Shown piece after piece: positions 1-8,425 of a stretch of 35,191 nt of DNA. The stretch's first letter is position 1; each line of letters opens with the position of its first letter. A model generated the notes under the pieces. That model did not search any database. It was not told the origin of the DNA and saw nothing but the letters and a program-made list of their open reading frames with translations. Made by a program: the position numbers and the translations under genes. The DNA is taken from positions 1 to 35,191 of the forward strand of contig JAUXXW010000107.1 in the NCBI GenBank assembly GCA_030684775.1, given 5' to 3'. The stretch comes from Pseudomonadota bacterium (GTDB taxonomy: Bacteria > Pseudomonadota > Gammaproteobacteria > Burkholderiales > Thiobacillaceae).

Positions 1-8
1 AGTGCGTT

Positions 9-313
9 GTAGGTTGGGCAAAGCGAAGCGTGCCCAACGAACCGCCACGATGTTGGGCACGCTTCGCTTTGCCCAACCTACGTCACTTGTCCGGCCGTTT
101 TGGTTATGTCGCGCGAGCGCGTTGTAGGTTGGGCAAAGCGAAGCGTGCCCAACGAACCCGCCGCGATGTTGGGCACGCTTCGCTTTGCCCAACCTACGTC
201 ACTTGTCCGGCCGTTTTTGTTTATGTCGCGCGAGTGCGTTGTAGGTTGGGCAAAGCGAAGCGTGCCCAACGAACCGCCGCGATGTTGGGCACGCTTCGCT
301 TTGCCCAACCTAC
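9..313. repeat. Tandem array of three 73–74 bp palindromic repeats
   Basis: Three copies of a near-perfect palindrome lie at 9–81, 124–197 and 241–313. Each has a 30-bp left arm beginning GTAGGTTGGGCAAAGCG and a matching right arm ending TTTGCCCAACCTAC, separated by about 13 bp. The copies are joined by 42–43 bp linkers that are almost identical (they share GTCACTTGTCCGGCCGTTTT), so the true unit is about 115–117 bp repeated in tandem. Bases 1–8 match the end of the linker, so the array may continue to the left. The same palindrome recurs near 8031, 15724, 34985 and 35146. It could form a long hairpin in DNA or RNA. No gene is seen in it. Confidence 0.95.
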
Positions 314-390
314 GTCACTACGTCACTACGCTGGGATATGTCCCGTCATAGCCATTCGGGGCTGGACATCCCCCCAACTCCTTCTGTAGA

Positions 391-408
391 TTACCGACTG
401 GTCAGTAA
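391..408. promoter_or_regulatory. Operator-like palindrome for the TetR regulator
   Basis: TTACCGACTGGTCAGTAA is an imperfect inverted repeat (TTACyGACy/rGTCrGTAA) ending 23 bp before the regulator start codon. Palindromes of this size directly upstream of TetR-family genes are the usual autoregulatory operators. A possible -10 element (TAATTA, 405–410) overlaps its right half, which fits repression by promoter occlusion. The operator role is inferred from form and position. Confidence 0.6.
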
Positions 409-431
409 TTAATCGCCAGGCAATCCCCCTC

Positions 432-1088
432 ATGACGGAAACCGAACCCACTCCCCGTTGGCAGCGCCGCGCCGACGAACGTCCCCAGGAACTGCTCGAT
501 GCCGCCCTGGCGGTGTTCGTGGAGCGCGGCTTCGCGGCGGCGCGGCTGGAGGAGGTGGCGAAGCGGGCGGGAGTGTCGAAGGGCACGGTATATCTTTATT
601 TCTCCGGCAAGGAGGCGTTGCTCAAGGCGTTGGTGGAAAGCGCCATCGTGCCGCAACTGGAAAATATCGAGGCCCTGGCGCGGGAGCACAGCGGGTCCAG
701 CCGCGAATTGCTGGTCAAGATGGTCGACGCCATGTGGCGGGGCATCGCCTTGTCGCCGCTATCGGGTATTCCCAAGTTGATGTTGTCCGAGGCCGGCAAT
801 TTCCCCGAACTGGCGCGCTTTTTCCTGGAGGCGGTGATCCAGCGGCATTGGGCGCTGATGCGGCGGGTGATGGAGGAGGGCATGGAACGCGGCGAATTCC
901 GCCGTCTGCCCTCCGATCTGGCGGTGCGCATCTTCATCGCGCCGATGATGATGGCGGTGTTCTGGAAGCATTCCTTCATGCCCCTGGAGGAGACACCGCT
1001 GGATATGGCGCGCTACTTTGCCGTGGCACTCGATATGGCGCTCGCGGGCATCGCCGCCCCGGCCACGAACCCGAAAGGAATCTCCTGA
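432..1088 (+). CDS. TetR/AcrR-family transcriptional regulator of the efflux operon
   Basis: The product has 218 residues, normal for TetR repressors. The N-terminal helix-turn-helix is clear at about residues 27–63 (FAAARLEEVAKRAGVSKGT, then VYLYFSGKEALL). The rest is a helical ligand-binding/dimerisation domain of the TetR_C type. The stop codon overlaps the start of the adaptor gene (ATGA at 1088), so the two are translationally coupled, and the regulator probably represses its own operon through the palindrome at 391–408. No strong Shine-Dalgarno is seen before the ATG. The inducing compound cannot be read from sequence. Confidence 0.9.
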   Translation: MTETEPTPRWQRRADERPQELLDAALAVFVERGFAAARLEEVAKRAGVSKGTVYLYFSGKEALLKALVESAIVPQLENIEALAREHSGSSRELLVKMVDAMWRGIALSPLSGIPKLMLSEAGNFPELARFFLEAVIQRHWALMRRVMEEGMERGEFRRLPSDLAVRIFIAPMMMAVFWKHSFMPLEETPLDMARYFAVALDMALAGIAAPATNPKGIS

Positions 1089-2155
1089 TGAACCGTCTGT
1101 TCTGGTTGTGCTTGCTGTTGCCACTGGCGGGCTGTGGTGAAAAAGCGGCGCCGCCCGAAGTGCCGGCGAAAATGGTGCTGGCGCATACGGTGCGGGCCGG
1201 CAGTGCCGTCGCCCAGGCCGAATATACGGGCGAGGTGCGGGCGCGCCATGAAATCAGCCTAGCCTTCAGGGTCGGCGGCAAGCTGGTGGCGCGGAAGGTC
1301 GATGTCGGTGACCGGGTGGTTGCCGGCCAGGTGTTGGCGCGTCTCGACGCCGCCGATCTGGCGTTGTCATCTTCCGGGGCCGAGGCCAATCTCGCGGCGG
1401 TCGCCGCCGAGCGCGCCTACGCCCAGGCGGAGGCAAAGCGTTACCGTGAACTGCGCGCCCAGCAGTTCGTCAGCCAGGCATCGCTCGATGCCAAGGAAAC
1501 CGCGCTCAAATCCGCCGAGGAGAAAGTCCGGGCGCTGGCCGCGCAGGCCGGTCTGGCGAGCAACCAGCGCGGTTACGCCGAATTGCGCGCGGACGCCGCC
1601 GGGGTGGTCGCCGCCGTGCTGGCCGAGGCCGGGCAGGTGGTGGCGGCGGGGCAGCCGGTGCTGAAGGTGGCGAAGAGCGGCGAGAAAGAGGTCGTGGTGG
1701 CCGTGCCGGAGAATCGGGTGGCGGCGTTGACGAAGGCGGGTGAAGTGGCGGTGACCTTGTGGGCGGCGCCGGAGAAACCCTATCGCGGCCGCGTGCGCGA
1801 GGTGGCGCCGCAGGCCGATCCGGTGACACGCACTTTCGCGGCGAAAGTCTCCATCCTGAATGCCGATGCCGATGTGCGCCTGGGACAGACCGCGCGGGTA
1901 TTGTTGAAAAACGCCTCGGGCGGCGCGCTGACCTTGATTCCCCTGGGCAGCGTGTTCCAGAAAGGGACGCAGCCGGCGGTGTGGTTACTCGGATCGGATG
2001 GCCATGTGCATCTGCGCCCGATCCAGGTGGCAGCTTGGCGCGAGGATGGCGTCGCCGTGAGTGGCGGCCTGGTCGAAGGCGAGCGCATCGTCGCCGCCGG
2101 GGCGCACAAGCTGGTCGAGGGTGAGGCGGTGCGGGTGGCGGAGGGGCAGCCATGA
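1088..2155 (+). CDS. RND efflux periplasmic adaptor (membrane fusion lipoprotein)
   Basis: This 355-residue protein starts with a short hydrophobic signal and a lipobox (LAGC, Cys16), so it should be lipid-anchored in the periplasm. It then shows the HlyD/AcrA layout: a barrel-sandwich (lipoyl) half around residues 45–90 (FRVGGKLVARKVDVGDRV), an Ala/Glu-rich coiled-coil hairpin (about 95–155), the second lipoyl half, and beta-barrel and membrane-proximal domains. It would bridge the inner-membrane pump at 2268 and a TolC-type channel. The start is fixed by the ATGA overlap with the regulator; the frame is open further upstream, but that stretch is a shadow of the TetR gene. Confidence 0.93.
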   Translation: MNRLFWLCLLLPLAGCGEKAAPPEVPAKMVLAHTVRAGSAVAQAEYTGEVRARHEISLAFRVGGKLVARKVDVGDRVVAGQVLARLDAADLALSSSGAEANLAAVAAERAYAQAEAKRYRELRAQQFVSQASLDAKETALKSAEEKVRALAAQAGLASNQRGYAELRADAAGVVAAVLAEAGQVVAAGQPVLKVAKSGEKEVVVAVPENRVAALTKAGEVAVTLWAAPEKPYRGRVREVAPQADPVTRTFAAKVSILNADADVRLGQTARVLLKNASGGALTLIPLGSVFQKGTQPAVWLLGSDGHVHLRPIQVAAWREDGVAVSGGLVEGERIVAAGAHKLVEGEAVRVAEGQP

Positions 2156-2190
2156 TGGCCACCCCGATGGTGGATGAAGCCCGCGCCCTT

Positions 2191-2248
2191 GTAGCGCCGG
2201 CTTCCAGCCGGCTGCATTTAAAGACGCCGGCAAGGATGCCGGCGCTAC
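2191..2248. repeat. Inverted repeat between the adaptor and pump genes
   Basis: GTAGCGCCGGCTTCCAGCCGGC and a matching right arm (GCCGGCAAGGATGCCGGCGCTAC) form a 58-bp palindrome within the 112-bp gap of the efflux operon. Each arm also has its own small inverted repeat, so the transcript could fold into a cloverleaf-like stem. It resembles a bacterial intergenic palindromic repeat and might tune the adaptor:pump ratio by partial termination or RNA stability (inference). A diverged relative may be present inside the oxidoreductase gene at about 34459. Confidence 0.8.
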
Positions 2249-2267
2249 GGAGGGAGGCCGTCGCGCC

Positions 2268-5200
2268 ATGAAATCCTTCAACCTCTCCACCTGGTCGCTG
2301 GAGCATCCCAGCCTGGTGGCTTATCTCATGCTGGTGCTCACCCTGGGCGGCGTGCTCGCCTACTTCAACCTGGGGCGTTCGGAAGACCCTGCCTTCACCA
2401 TCAAGATCATGGTGGTGCGCAGTTTCTGGCCGGGGGCGACGGCGCGCGAGGTGGAGTTGCAGGTCACCGACCGCATCGAGAAGAAGCTCCAGGAACTGCC
2501 TTATCTCGACAACGTGCGCAGCTATTCCAAGCCGGGCGAGTCGCTGGTATTCGTGGAACTGCGCGACTTCACACCACCGAAGAAGGTGCCGGAACTCTGG
2601 TATCAGGTGCGCAAGAAGCTCGACGACATCCGCGCCAGCCTGCCGGCGGGGGTGCGCGGGCCGTTTCCCAACGATGAATTCGGCGACGCCTTCGGCAATG
2701 TCTTCGCCCTGACCGGCGACGGTTACACGATGGCCGAACTGCGCCGCCAGGCCGAGCGCATCGCCCAGGAACTGCGCCGGGTGCCGGACGTGGCCAAGGT
2801 GGATCTGGTCGGTGTACAGGATGAGCGCATCTGGATCGAGATGTCGGCGGCCAAGCTCGCCACCCTCGGCCTCGACCCGCGCTTGATCCAGCAGACCCTG
2901 CAAGCGCAGAACGCGATGACCCCGGCCGGCTTCGTCGATACCGCCGACGACCGCATCCGCATCCATGTGACCGGCAGTTTCGATAGCGTGGAATCGATTC
3001 GCGCCATCGGCATCCGCGCCGGCGACAAGCTGTTCAAGCTGGGTGATGTGGCGAAAGTGTGGCGCGGTTATGCCGACCCGCCGCAAGCGCATTTCCGCTG
3101 GCAAGGGAAGGAAACCGTCGGCCTGGCGCTGTCCATGACTCGGGGTGGCAACGTGATGAACCTGGGCGAGCAACTCCAGGCCACGACCGCGCGCCTGCGC
3201 GGCGAATTGCCGGTAGGCCTGGAACTGCACCAGGTGGCCAATCAGCCGGCGGTGGTGAAACGCAATATCGACGAGTTCATGAAGAGCCTGCTGGAAGCGG
3301 TCGCCATCGTCCTGGCGGTGAGCTTTCTCTTCCTCGGCCTGCGCACCGGCCTGGTGGTGGCGCTGTCGATTCCAGTGGTGCTGGCGGTGACCTTTCTCCT
3401 GATGAAGCCGGCCGGGATCGACTTGCAACGCATTTCCCTGGGCGCGTTGATCATCGCGCTGGGCCTGCTGGTGGACGACGCCATCATCGCAGTGGAAATG
3501 ATGGTGGTGAAAATGGAGCAGGGCTGGGAGAAATCCAAGGCGGCGGCGTTCGCCTATACCTCGACCGCCTTCCCCATGCTCACCGGCACCCTGATTACCG
3601 CCGCCGGCTTTTTGCCGGTGGGCTTCGCCAAGAGCGCGGCGGGGGAATACACCTTCTCGATTTTCGCCGTGGTGGGCATCGCCCTGTTGACCTCCTGGGT
3701 GGCGGCGGTGCTGTTCATTCCCTGGCTGGGCTCGCGCATTTTGAGCCGTGACGCGCTGATGGCGAAGGCGGCAAAGCACGCGGGCGACCCCTATGCCTCG
3801 CCGTTCTATCGGCGCGTCAAACACCTGGTGAACTGGTGCGTGGCGCATCGCTGGGTGGTGATCGGCCTGACTCTGGCGACTTTCGTGCTGGCCATCGTCG
3901 GCTTCAAACAGGGGGTGGAAAAACAGTTCTTCCCCACCACCAACCGCCCGGAACTGTTGATCGACTTGTGGTTGCCGCAGGGCGCCTCGGTCAAGGCCAC
4001 GGAGATCGAGGTGAAACGGGTGGAAGCCCTGCTCGCGAGCGACCCGGAACTGAAGGGGCGGATCAGCCATCACGCGGTCTATGTCGGCATGGGCAGCGTG
4101 CGTTTCTTCCTGCCGCTGGACCCGCAGATGCCCAACGACAACTTTGCCCAGTTCGTGTTGATGACCACCGATCTGAAGGCGCGCGAGGCGGTGAAGGCGC
4201 GCCTGGAGCAGCGTCTTGCTCAGGAATTCACCGGCCTGCGCGGGCGCGTGCTGCGCCTGGAGAACGGGCCGCCGGTTGGCTTCCCGGTGCAGTTCCGGGT
4301 GAGCGGCCACGACCCGGACAAGCTGCGCGCCATCGCCGGCGAGGTGGCGACGGTGATGCGTGCCCATCCTTATGCCAAGGACGTGCATCTGGACTGGAAC
4401 GAGCGGATCAAGCAGGTGCGCCTGAATGTCGATCAGGACAAGGCGCGGGCGCTGGGCATCAGCTCGCAAGAACTGTCGCAGATCGTCAACAACCTGCTCA
4501 ACGGCGTCGCCATCACCCAGTTCCGCGAGGGCGACCAGTTGATCGACGTGATGGGCCGGGCGGAAGGTCTGGAGCGCAACCGCCTGTCGCAACTCGCCGA
4601 CTTGCAGGTGCATACCCGCGACGGCCGTTTCGTGCCGCTGTCGCAGATCGCCACCCTCACCCCGGAACTGGAGGAAGGCCTGATCTGGCGGCGCGACCGC
4701 CTGCCCACCATCACGGTGCGTTGCGACCTGCGTGAAGGCATTCAGGCACCCACCGTCAGCGCCGCCATCAACCCGAAGCTGGACGCCATCCGCGCGAAGC
4801 TGCCGCCCGGCTACCGTATCGACCTCGGCGGCACGGCGGAGAAGTCGGGCCACGCGGAGAATTCCATCCGCACCGTGTTCCCGCTGGCCATCATCGTGGT
4901 GGTGACCCTATTGATGATCCAGTTGCAGAGCTTCCAGCGCACCCTGCTGGTGCTGCTCACCGCGCCGCTGGGGATGATCGGCGTCACCGCCTCGCTGTTG
5001 TTGTTCAACGCGCCGTTCGGCTTTGTCGCGCAACTGGGGGTGATCGCGCTGTTCGGCATGATCATGCGCAACTCGGTGATTCTGGTGGACCAGATCGAAC
5101 AGGACATCAAAGCCGGCCACGCCGTCTGGGACGCCATCGTCGGCGCCACCGTGCGCCGCTTCCGGCCGATCATGCTCACCGCGCTGGCGGCGATTCTGGC

Positions 5201-5348
5201 CATGATTCCGCTCACCCGAAGCGTGTTCTGGGGGCCGATGGCCACCGCCATCATGGGCGGCCTGTTCATCGCCACCGTGCTGACCCTGCTGTTCTTGCCG
5301 GCCCTGTACGCCGCCTGGTTCCGGGTGCGGCGTGAGGCGTTACCGTGA
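2268..5348 (+). CDS. RND-family multidrug efflux pump, inner-membrane subunit
   Basis: At 1,026 residues this is the normal size for an HAE1/AcrB-type transporter. It has one N-terminal membrane helix, a large periplasmic loop, a helix bundle (about 335–540), a second periplasmic loop and a C-terminal bundle (about 870–1020). The proton-relay Asp pair of TM4 is present (LLVDDAIIAVE, Asp403/Asp404). It would export hydrophobic or toxic compounds using the proton gradient, with the adaptor at 1088 and an outer-membrane channel. A purine-rich ribosome site (GGAGGGAGG, 2249–2257) sits just after the intergenic palindrome. Substrate is unknown. Confidence 0.95.
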   Translation: MKSFNLSTWSLEHPSLVAYLMLVLTLGGVLAYFNLGRSEDPAFTIKIMVVRSFWPGATAREVELQVTDRIEKKLQELPYLDNVRSYSKPGESLVFVELRDFTPPKKVPELWYQVRKKLDDIRASLPAGVRGPFPNDEFGDAFGNVFALTGDGYTMAELRRQAERIAQELRRVPDVAKVDLVGVQDERIWIEMSAAKLATLGLDPRLIQQTLQAQNAMTPAGFVDTADDRIRIHVTGSFDSVESIRAIGIRAGDKLFKLGDVAKVWRGYADPPQAHFRWQGKETVGLALSMTRGGNVMNLGEQLQATTARLRGELPVGLELHQVANQPAVVKRNIDEFMKSLLEAVAIVLAVSFLFLGLRTGLVVALSIPVVLAVTFLLMKPAGIDLQRISLGALIIALGLLVDDAIIAVEMMVVKMEQGWEKSKAAAFAYTSTAFPMLTGTLITAAGFLPVGFAKSAAGEYTFSIFAVVGIALLTSWVAAVLFIPWLGSRILSRDALMAKAAKHAGDPYASPFYRRVKHLVNWCVAHRWVVIGLTLATFVLAIVGFKQGVEKQFFPTTNRPELLIDLWLPQGASVKATEIEVKRVEALLASDPELKGRISHHAVYVGMGSVRFFLPLDPQMPNDNFAQFVLMTTDLKAREAVKARLEQRLAQEFTGLRGRVLRLENGPPVGFPVQFRVSGHDPDKLRAIAGEVATVMRAHPYAKDVHLDWNERIKQVRLNVDQDKARALGISSQELSQIVNNLLNGVAITQFREGDQLIDVMGRAEGLERNRLSQLADLQVHTRDGRFVPLSQIATLTPELEEGLIWRRDRLPTITVRCDLREGIQAPTVSAAINPKLDAIRAKLPPGYRIDLGGTAEKSGHAENSIRTVFPLAIIVVVTLLMIQLQSFQRTLLVLLTAPLGMIGVTASLLLFNAPFGFVAQLGVIALFGMIMRNSVILVDQIEQDIKAGHAVWDAIVGATVRRFRPIMLTALAAILAMIPLTRSVFWGPMATAIMGGLFIATVLTLLFLPALYAAWFRVRREALP

Positions 5349-5474
5349 AACAGTCAATGCGTAGTCTGGTTTCGGGGGACGTGGACGCCCTGGGTTCCGC
5401 TCGCGGGGAGATTCGTGAGCAGGGCGCGGGTTACAATCCCGCGCATTGAATTGGATACGTTTTCTGGAGCTGTC

Positions 5475-6128
5475 ATGGACTACGAACAGGCACGTTTCAA
5501 CATGATCGAGCAGCAAATCCGCCCCTGGGAAGTGCTGGACCCCAAGGTGCTCGGCCTGTTGATGAAGGTGAAACGCGAGGACTTCGTTCCCACGCTGTAT
5601 CAGTCGCTGGCCTTCGTCGATATGGGCATTCCCCTCGGCCATGGCGAAACGATGTGGGCGCCGGTGATCGAGGCGCGCGCATTGCAGGCCGTCCAGATCA
5701 AAGCCACCGACCGGGTGCTGGAAATCGGCACCGGCAGCGGCTATTTCACCGCCCTGCTGGCCGCCCAGGCGGATCTCGTGGTCACGGTGGAGCTGCATGC
5801 CGATCTGCGCGAGGAAGCGGAAAAACGTTTTCACGCGCACGGCCTGAGCAACATCCAGACCCGTCTGGGCGACGGCGCCCGCGACTGGATCATCGACGGC
5901 CATTTCGATGTGATCGTACTGACCGGCTCGGTTCCGTTGCTGCCCGAGGCTTATCTGAAACGCCTCAACCCCGGTGGCCGCCTGTTCGCCCTCGTCGGCG
6001 AAGGCCCGGCGATGGCGGCCACCCTGGTCACCTGTTCGGCCCCCGGCATCTGCCGCGGCGATGCCATTTTCGAGACGGTCAGCAAAACCCTGGTGAACGC
6101 GGCCGAACCGGCACGTTTCGTATTCTGA
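5475..6128 (+). CDS. pcm: Protein-L-isoaspartate O-methyltransferase
   Basis: The 217-residue product carries the PCMT pattern: an N-terminal helical part (FNMIEQQIRPWEVLD), a substrate loop with PLGHGETMWAPV at about 55–66, and the SAM-binding motif I (LEIGTGSGYFTALLA, about 83–97). It methylates isoaspartyl residues in damaged proteins to start their repair. The ATG at 5475 is preferred over one at 5415 because it has a GGAG ribosome site 5 bp upstream and gives a normal length. It heads a run with a rhodanese and a TolC gene. Its stop codon abuts the left end of a MITE-like element. Confidence 0.92.
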   Translation: MDYEQARFNMIEQQIRPWEVLDPKVLGLLMKVKREDFVPTLYQSLAFVDMGIPLGHGETMWAPVIEARALQAVQIKATDRVLEIGTGSGYFTALLAAQADLVVTVELHADLREEAEKRFHAHGLSNIQTRLGDGARDWIIDGHFDVIVLTGSVPLLPEAYLKRLNPGGRLFALVGEGPAMAATLVTCSAPGICRGDAIFETVSKTLVNAAEPARFVF

Positions 6129-6288
6129 GGGCCTGTTCATGGATAACCTGGACAATTATGGGTGTGCTGGCGGGATGCGATGCAAGGCGCCGGTTGCGCC
6201 GCATGGCCATTCCCTGCAAGCAACCGGCAACGCCGCAGCGCGCCCGCCAGCGCGGCCAGAATGTTCGAGTTATTCATGAACAGGCCCT
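6128..6288. mobile_element. MITE-like element with 20-bp terminal inverted repeats
   Basis: The ends AGGGCCTGTTCATGGATAAC (6128–6147) and the reverse complement of 6269–6288 match at 19 of 20 positions, with weaker pairing continuing about 14 bp inwards. The 161-bp interior has no convincing gene, only a short minus-strand frame. The left end starts on the last base of the pcm stop codon and the right end lies 5 bp before the rhodanese ATG, so the element fills the whole intergenic space. No clear target duplication was seen. The assignment rests on structure alone. Confidence 0.65.
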
Positions 6289-6292
6289 AATC

Positions 6293-6616
6293 ATGCAAAC
6301 TGTGCGCCCCGCCGAACTCAAGTCCTGGCTGGACGACCCAGCTCGCGCGCGGCCGCTGCTGCTGGACGTGCGCGAAGGCTGGGAATACGAACGCTGCCAT
6401 CTCGACGGGGCGACGCTGTTGCCCATGAGCGCCATCCAGACCCGGCTGGGGGAGCTCGACCCGAACCGCGAGACGGTGGTGATCTGCCATCACGGCGTGC
6501 GCAGTTTTCATGTCGCGCGCTTCCTGGAAGCCAACGGCTTTTGCAACGTGATCAACCTGACCGGCGGCGTCGACGCCTGGGCCAAGGAAGTCGATCGCGC
6601 CATGTCCACTTACTGA
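6293..6616 (+). CDS. Single-domain rhodanese-like sulfurtransferase
   Basis: This 107-residue protein is a stand-alone rhodanese domain of the GlpE/PspE size class. It has LLLDVREGWEYERCHLDGA near the N-terminus and the active-site loop CHHGVRS, with the catalytic Cys65 and an Arg at the end of the six-residue loop. It should carry a persulfide and transfer sulfur in the cytoplasm; the natural acceptor is unknown. The frame is open upstream, but this is the first sensible ATG, and there is no good ribosome site because the leader is made of the MITE-like element. It is followed 12 bp later by the TolC gene. Confidence 0.88.
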   Translation: MQTVRPAELKSWLDDPARARPLLLDVREGWEYERCHLDGATLLPMSAIQTRLGELDPNRETVVICHHGVRSFHVARFLEANGFCNVINLTGGVDAWAKEVDRAMSTY

Positions 6617-6628
6617 GTTGAACCCACC

Positions 6629-7921
6629 ATGCGCCTGACCCTGCTGACCGTCGCCCTGGCCTGTGTTGCCCAGGTTGCCTGGGCTGCCAATCTGAGTTCG
6701 ATCTACCAACTCGCCCACGATAACGACGCCGTATTCGCCGCCGCGCGGGAAGCCTACAAGGCCGGCCTGGAAAAACTGCCGCAGGGCAAGGCGTTGTTGC
6801 GGCCCAACGTGAACCTGACCGGCAACCTGCGCCACAACGACAGCAATATTTCCTCTTCGTATTCATCGCACCTCTACGCCCTCACGCTTTCCCAGCCGAT
6901 CTATCGGAAACAGAATCTGGAAAGCTACGAACAGGCCAAGCTGCAAGTGCTGCAAGCCGAACAGACGCTGAAAGTGGCGGAACAGGATCTGCAATTGCGC
7001 GTGGCCAAAGCCTATTTCGATGTGCTCCAGGCCCAGGACGTGCTCGCCACCGCGCGTTCCCAGAAACAGGCTTATGCCGAGCAACTGGCGCAGGCGCGCA
7101 AGAGTTTCGAGGTGGGCGCCGCCACCATCACCGACACCCACGAAGCGCAGGCGCGTTACGACCTCACCACGGCGCAGGAAATCGCCGGGCAGAACGACCT
7201 GGAAGTGAAAAAGCGCGCCCTGGAGAAAATCATCAACCAGGAAGCGCCCACGCTCGCATTGCTCGATGAACAAGCCAAAATGCGGCTGCCCGAACCCAAC
7301 AACATGGACGCCTGGGTCAAGCAGGCCGAAGCCGACAGCTTCGCCGTGGCGCTGGGCCAAACCGCCCAGGAAGCGGCGCGTCGTGAAGTGGACAAGCAGA
7401 AGGGGGGCCACCATCCCACACTGGATTTTGCCGCCAGCTATAGCGGCAGCCAAAACTCCCTGGGCGGCGGAACGGGAGACAGAAGGGCGGGCTACCTCGG
7501 CGTTGAATTTGCCCTGCCGATCTACCAGGGCGGCGCCACCGATTCGCGCGTGCGGGAAGCTTCCGCCAACCTGGAAAAAGCCCGCCACGAACTCGACAAC
7601 GCGCGCCGCCAGGCGACTCTGGACGCGCGCCAGGCCTATCTCGGCGTGCTCTCCGGCAACGCCCAGGTGCAGGCCCTGGAGCAGGCGCTGGTTTCCAGCG
7701 AAGCGCAGCTCAGATCAACCAAGCTGGGCCTGGAAGTCGGAGTGCGCACACGGGTGGACGTGCTCAACGCCCAACAGCAGCTCTACACCACCCGCAAGGA
7801 TCTCGCTGCCGCCCGCTATCAGACCCTGATCGCCGGCCTGACCCTGAAAGCCGCTGCCGGCGGCCTCTCCGAAGCCGACCTGAAAGCGCTGGATACGCTG
7901 CTGGTGGAAGCAAAGAAATAA
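6629..7921 (+). CDS. TolC-family outer-membrane channel protein
   Basis: The product has 430 residues with a cleavable signal peptide (residues 1–20, ending in AWA). It has the two-fold TolC repeat: long heptad-rich helices (AKLQVLQAEQTLKVAEQDLQ and REASANLEKARHELDNARRQ) and beta strands such as LYALTLSQPIY and LGVEFALPIYQGG. TolC trimers form the outer-membrane and periplasmic tunnel for RND pumps and type I secretion. The adaptor/pump pair 1.3 kb upstream lacks its own channel gene, so this is a plausible partner (inference). It is probably co-transcribed with pcm and the rhodanese. Confidence 0.93.
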   Translation: MRLTLLTVALACVAQVAWAANLSSIYQLAHDNDAVFAAAREAYKAGLEKLPQGKALLRPNVNLTGNLRHNDSNISSSYSSHLYALTLSQPIYRKQNLESYEQAKLQVLQAEQTLKVAEQDLQLRVAKAYFDVLQAQDVLATARSQKQAYAEQLAQARKSFEVGAATITDTHEAQARYDLTTAQEIAGQNDLEVKKRALEKIINQEAPTLALLDEQAKMRLPEPNNMDAWVKQAEADSFAVALGQTAQEAARREVDKQKGGHHPTLDFAASYSGSQNSLGGGTGDRRAGYLGVEFALPIYQGGATDSRVREASANLEKARHELDNARRQATLDARQAYLGVLSGNAQVQALEQALVSSEAQLRSTKLGLEVGVRTRVDVLNAQQQLYTTRKDLAAARYQTLIAGLTLKAAAGGLSEADLKALDTLLVEAKK

Positions 7922-7928
7922 CAGCCTT

Positions 7929-8006
7929 GTAGGGTGCGGTGAGGAACGAACCGCACCACGCGACGCGAGCTTGGTTGATGCGGTTCCTGCGCTCACCACA
8001 TCCTAC
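7929..8006. repeat. Palindromic intergenic repeat, GTAGGGTGCGGTGAGG type
   Basis: A left arm beginning GTAGGGTGCGGTGAGGAACG and a right arm ending GCTCACCACATCCTAC form an imperfect inverted repeat just after the TolC gene. The right half recurs at 34933–34964. It could act as a transcription terminator or barrier downstream of tolC; no poly-U tract follows. Confidence 0.75.
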
Positions 8007-8030
8007 GAAACTGACGCCGCGCGCAGTGAG

Positions 8031-8103
8031 GTAGGTTGGGCAAAGCGAAGCGTGCCCAACGAACCGCCGCGATGTTGGGCACGCTTCGCTTTGCCCAACC
8101 TAC
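8031..8103. repeat. 73-bp palindromic repeat (GTAGGTTGGGC family)
   Basis: This copy is nearly identical to those in the array at 9–313, with GCGAAGCG in the left arm and CGCTTCGC in the right. It is followed by a short tail, GCTTCTACGG...GCTGGATTTAGGTT, that recurs after the half copy at 8252 and, in shortened form, after the copy at 15724. The tail suggests the mobile unit is longer than the palindrome. Confidence 0.93.
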
Positions 8104-8425
8104 GCTTCTACGGCTTCAACCGCTGGATTTAGGTTGATGGGTTTCGCTATCGCTCTGATGAAGCCCCCACCCTTCGGTAAACCCAACCACGACCGCCGGG
8201 TTTTTCCAACATCCCCATCACCCGTTCCGTCGCCCCCCGATTCGCCGCGATGTTGGGCACGCTTCGCTTTGCCCAACCTACGCTTCTACGGCTTCAACCG
8301 CTGGATTTGGTTGATGGGTTTCGCTATCGCTCTGATGAAGTCCCTACCCTTCGGTAAACCCAACCACGACCGCCGGGTTTTTCCAGCATCCCCATCACCC
8401 GTTCCGTCGCCCCCCGATTCGCCGC
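8066..8425. repeat. Two tandem copies of an about 180-bp unit containing half a palindrome and the waaA 3' end
   Basis: Bases 8066–8250 and 8245–8425 are almost identical, differing by a few substitutions and a one-base indel. Each unit runs from CGCCGCGATGTTGGGCAC through the right half of the palindrome, its tail, and a stretch that in the second copy encodes the last residues of waaA. The unit ends share the short homology GATTCGCCGCG, which could have mediated the duplication. The first copy is therefore an untranslated duplicate of the waaA 3' end. Confidence 0.9.

Noticed and set aside
1-313. A small CRISPR array
   Set aside because: The repeated part is a 73-bp palindrome and the linkers are nearly identical, unlike unique CRISPR spacers; no cas genes are present.
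30-389. Short frames on both strands across the 5' palindrome array
   Set aside because: They are translations of the repeat (WAKRSVPN and LGTLRFAQPT) and depend on its length, not on coding selection.
1506-4853. A minus-strand open frame of 1,115 codons opposite the RND pump
   Set aside because: Low-complexity shadow of the adaptor and pump genes, with no recognisable domain.
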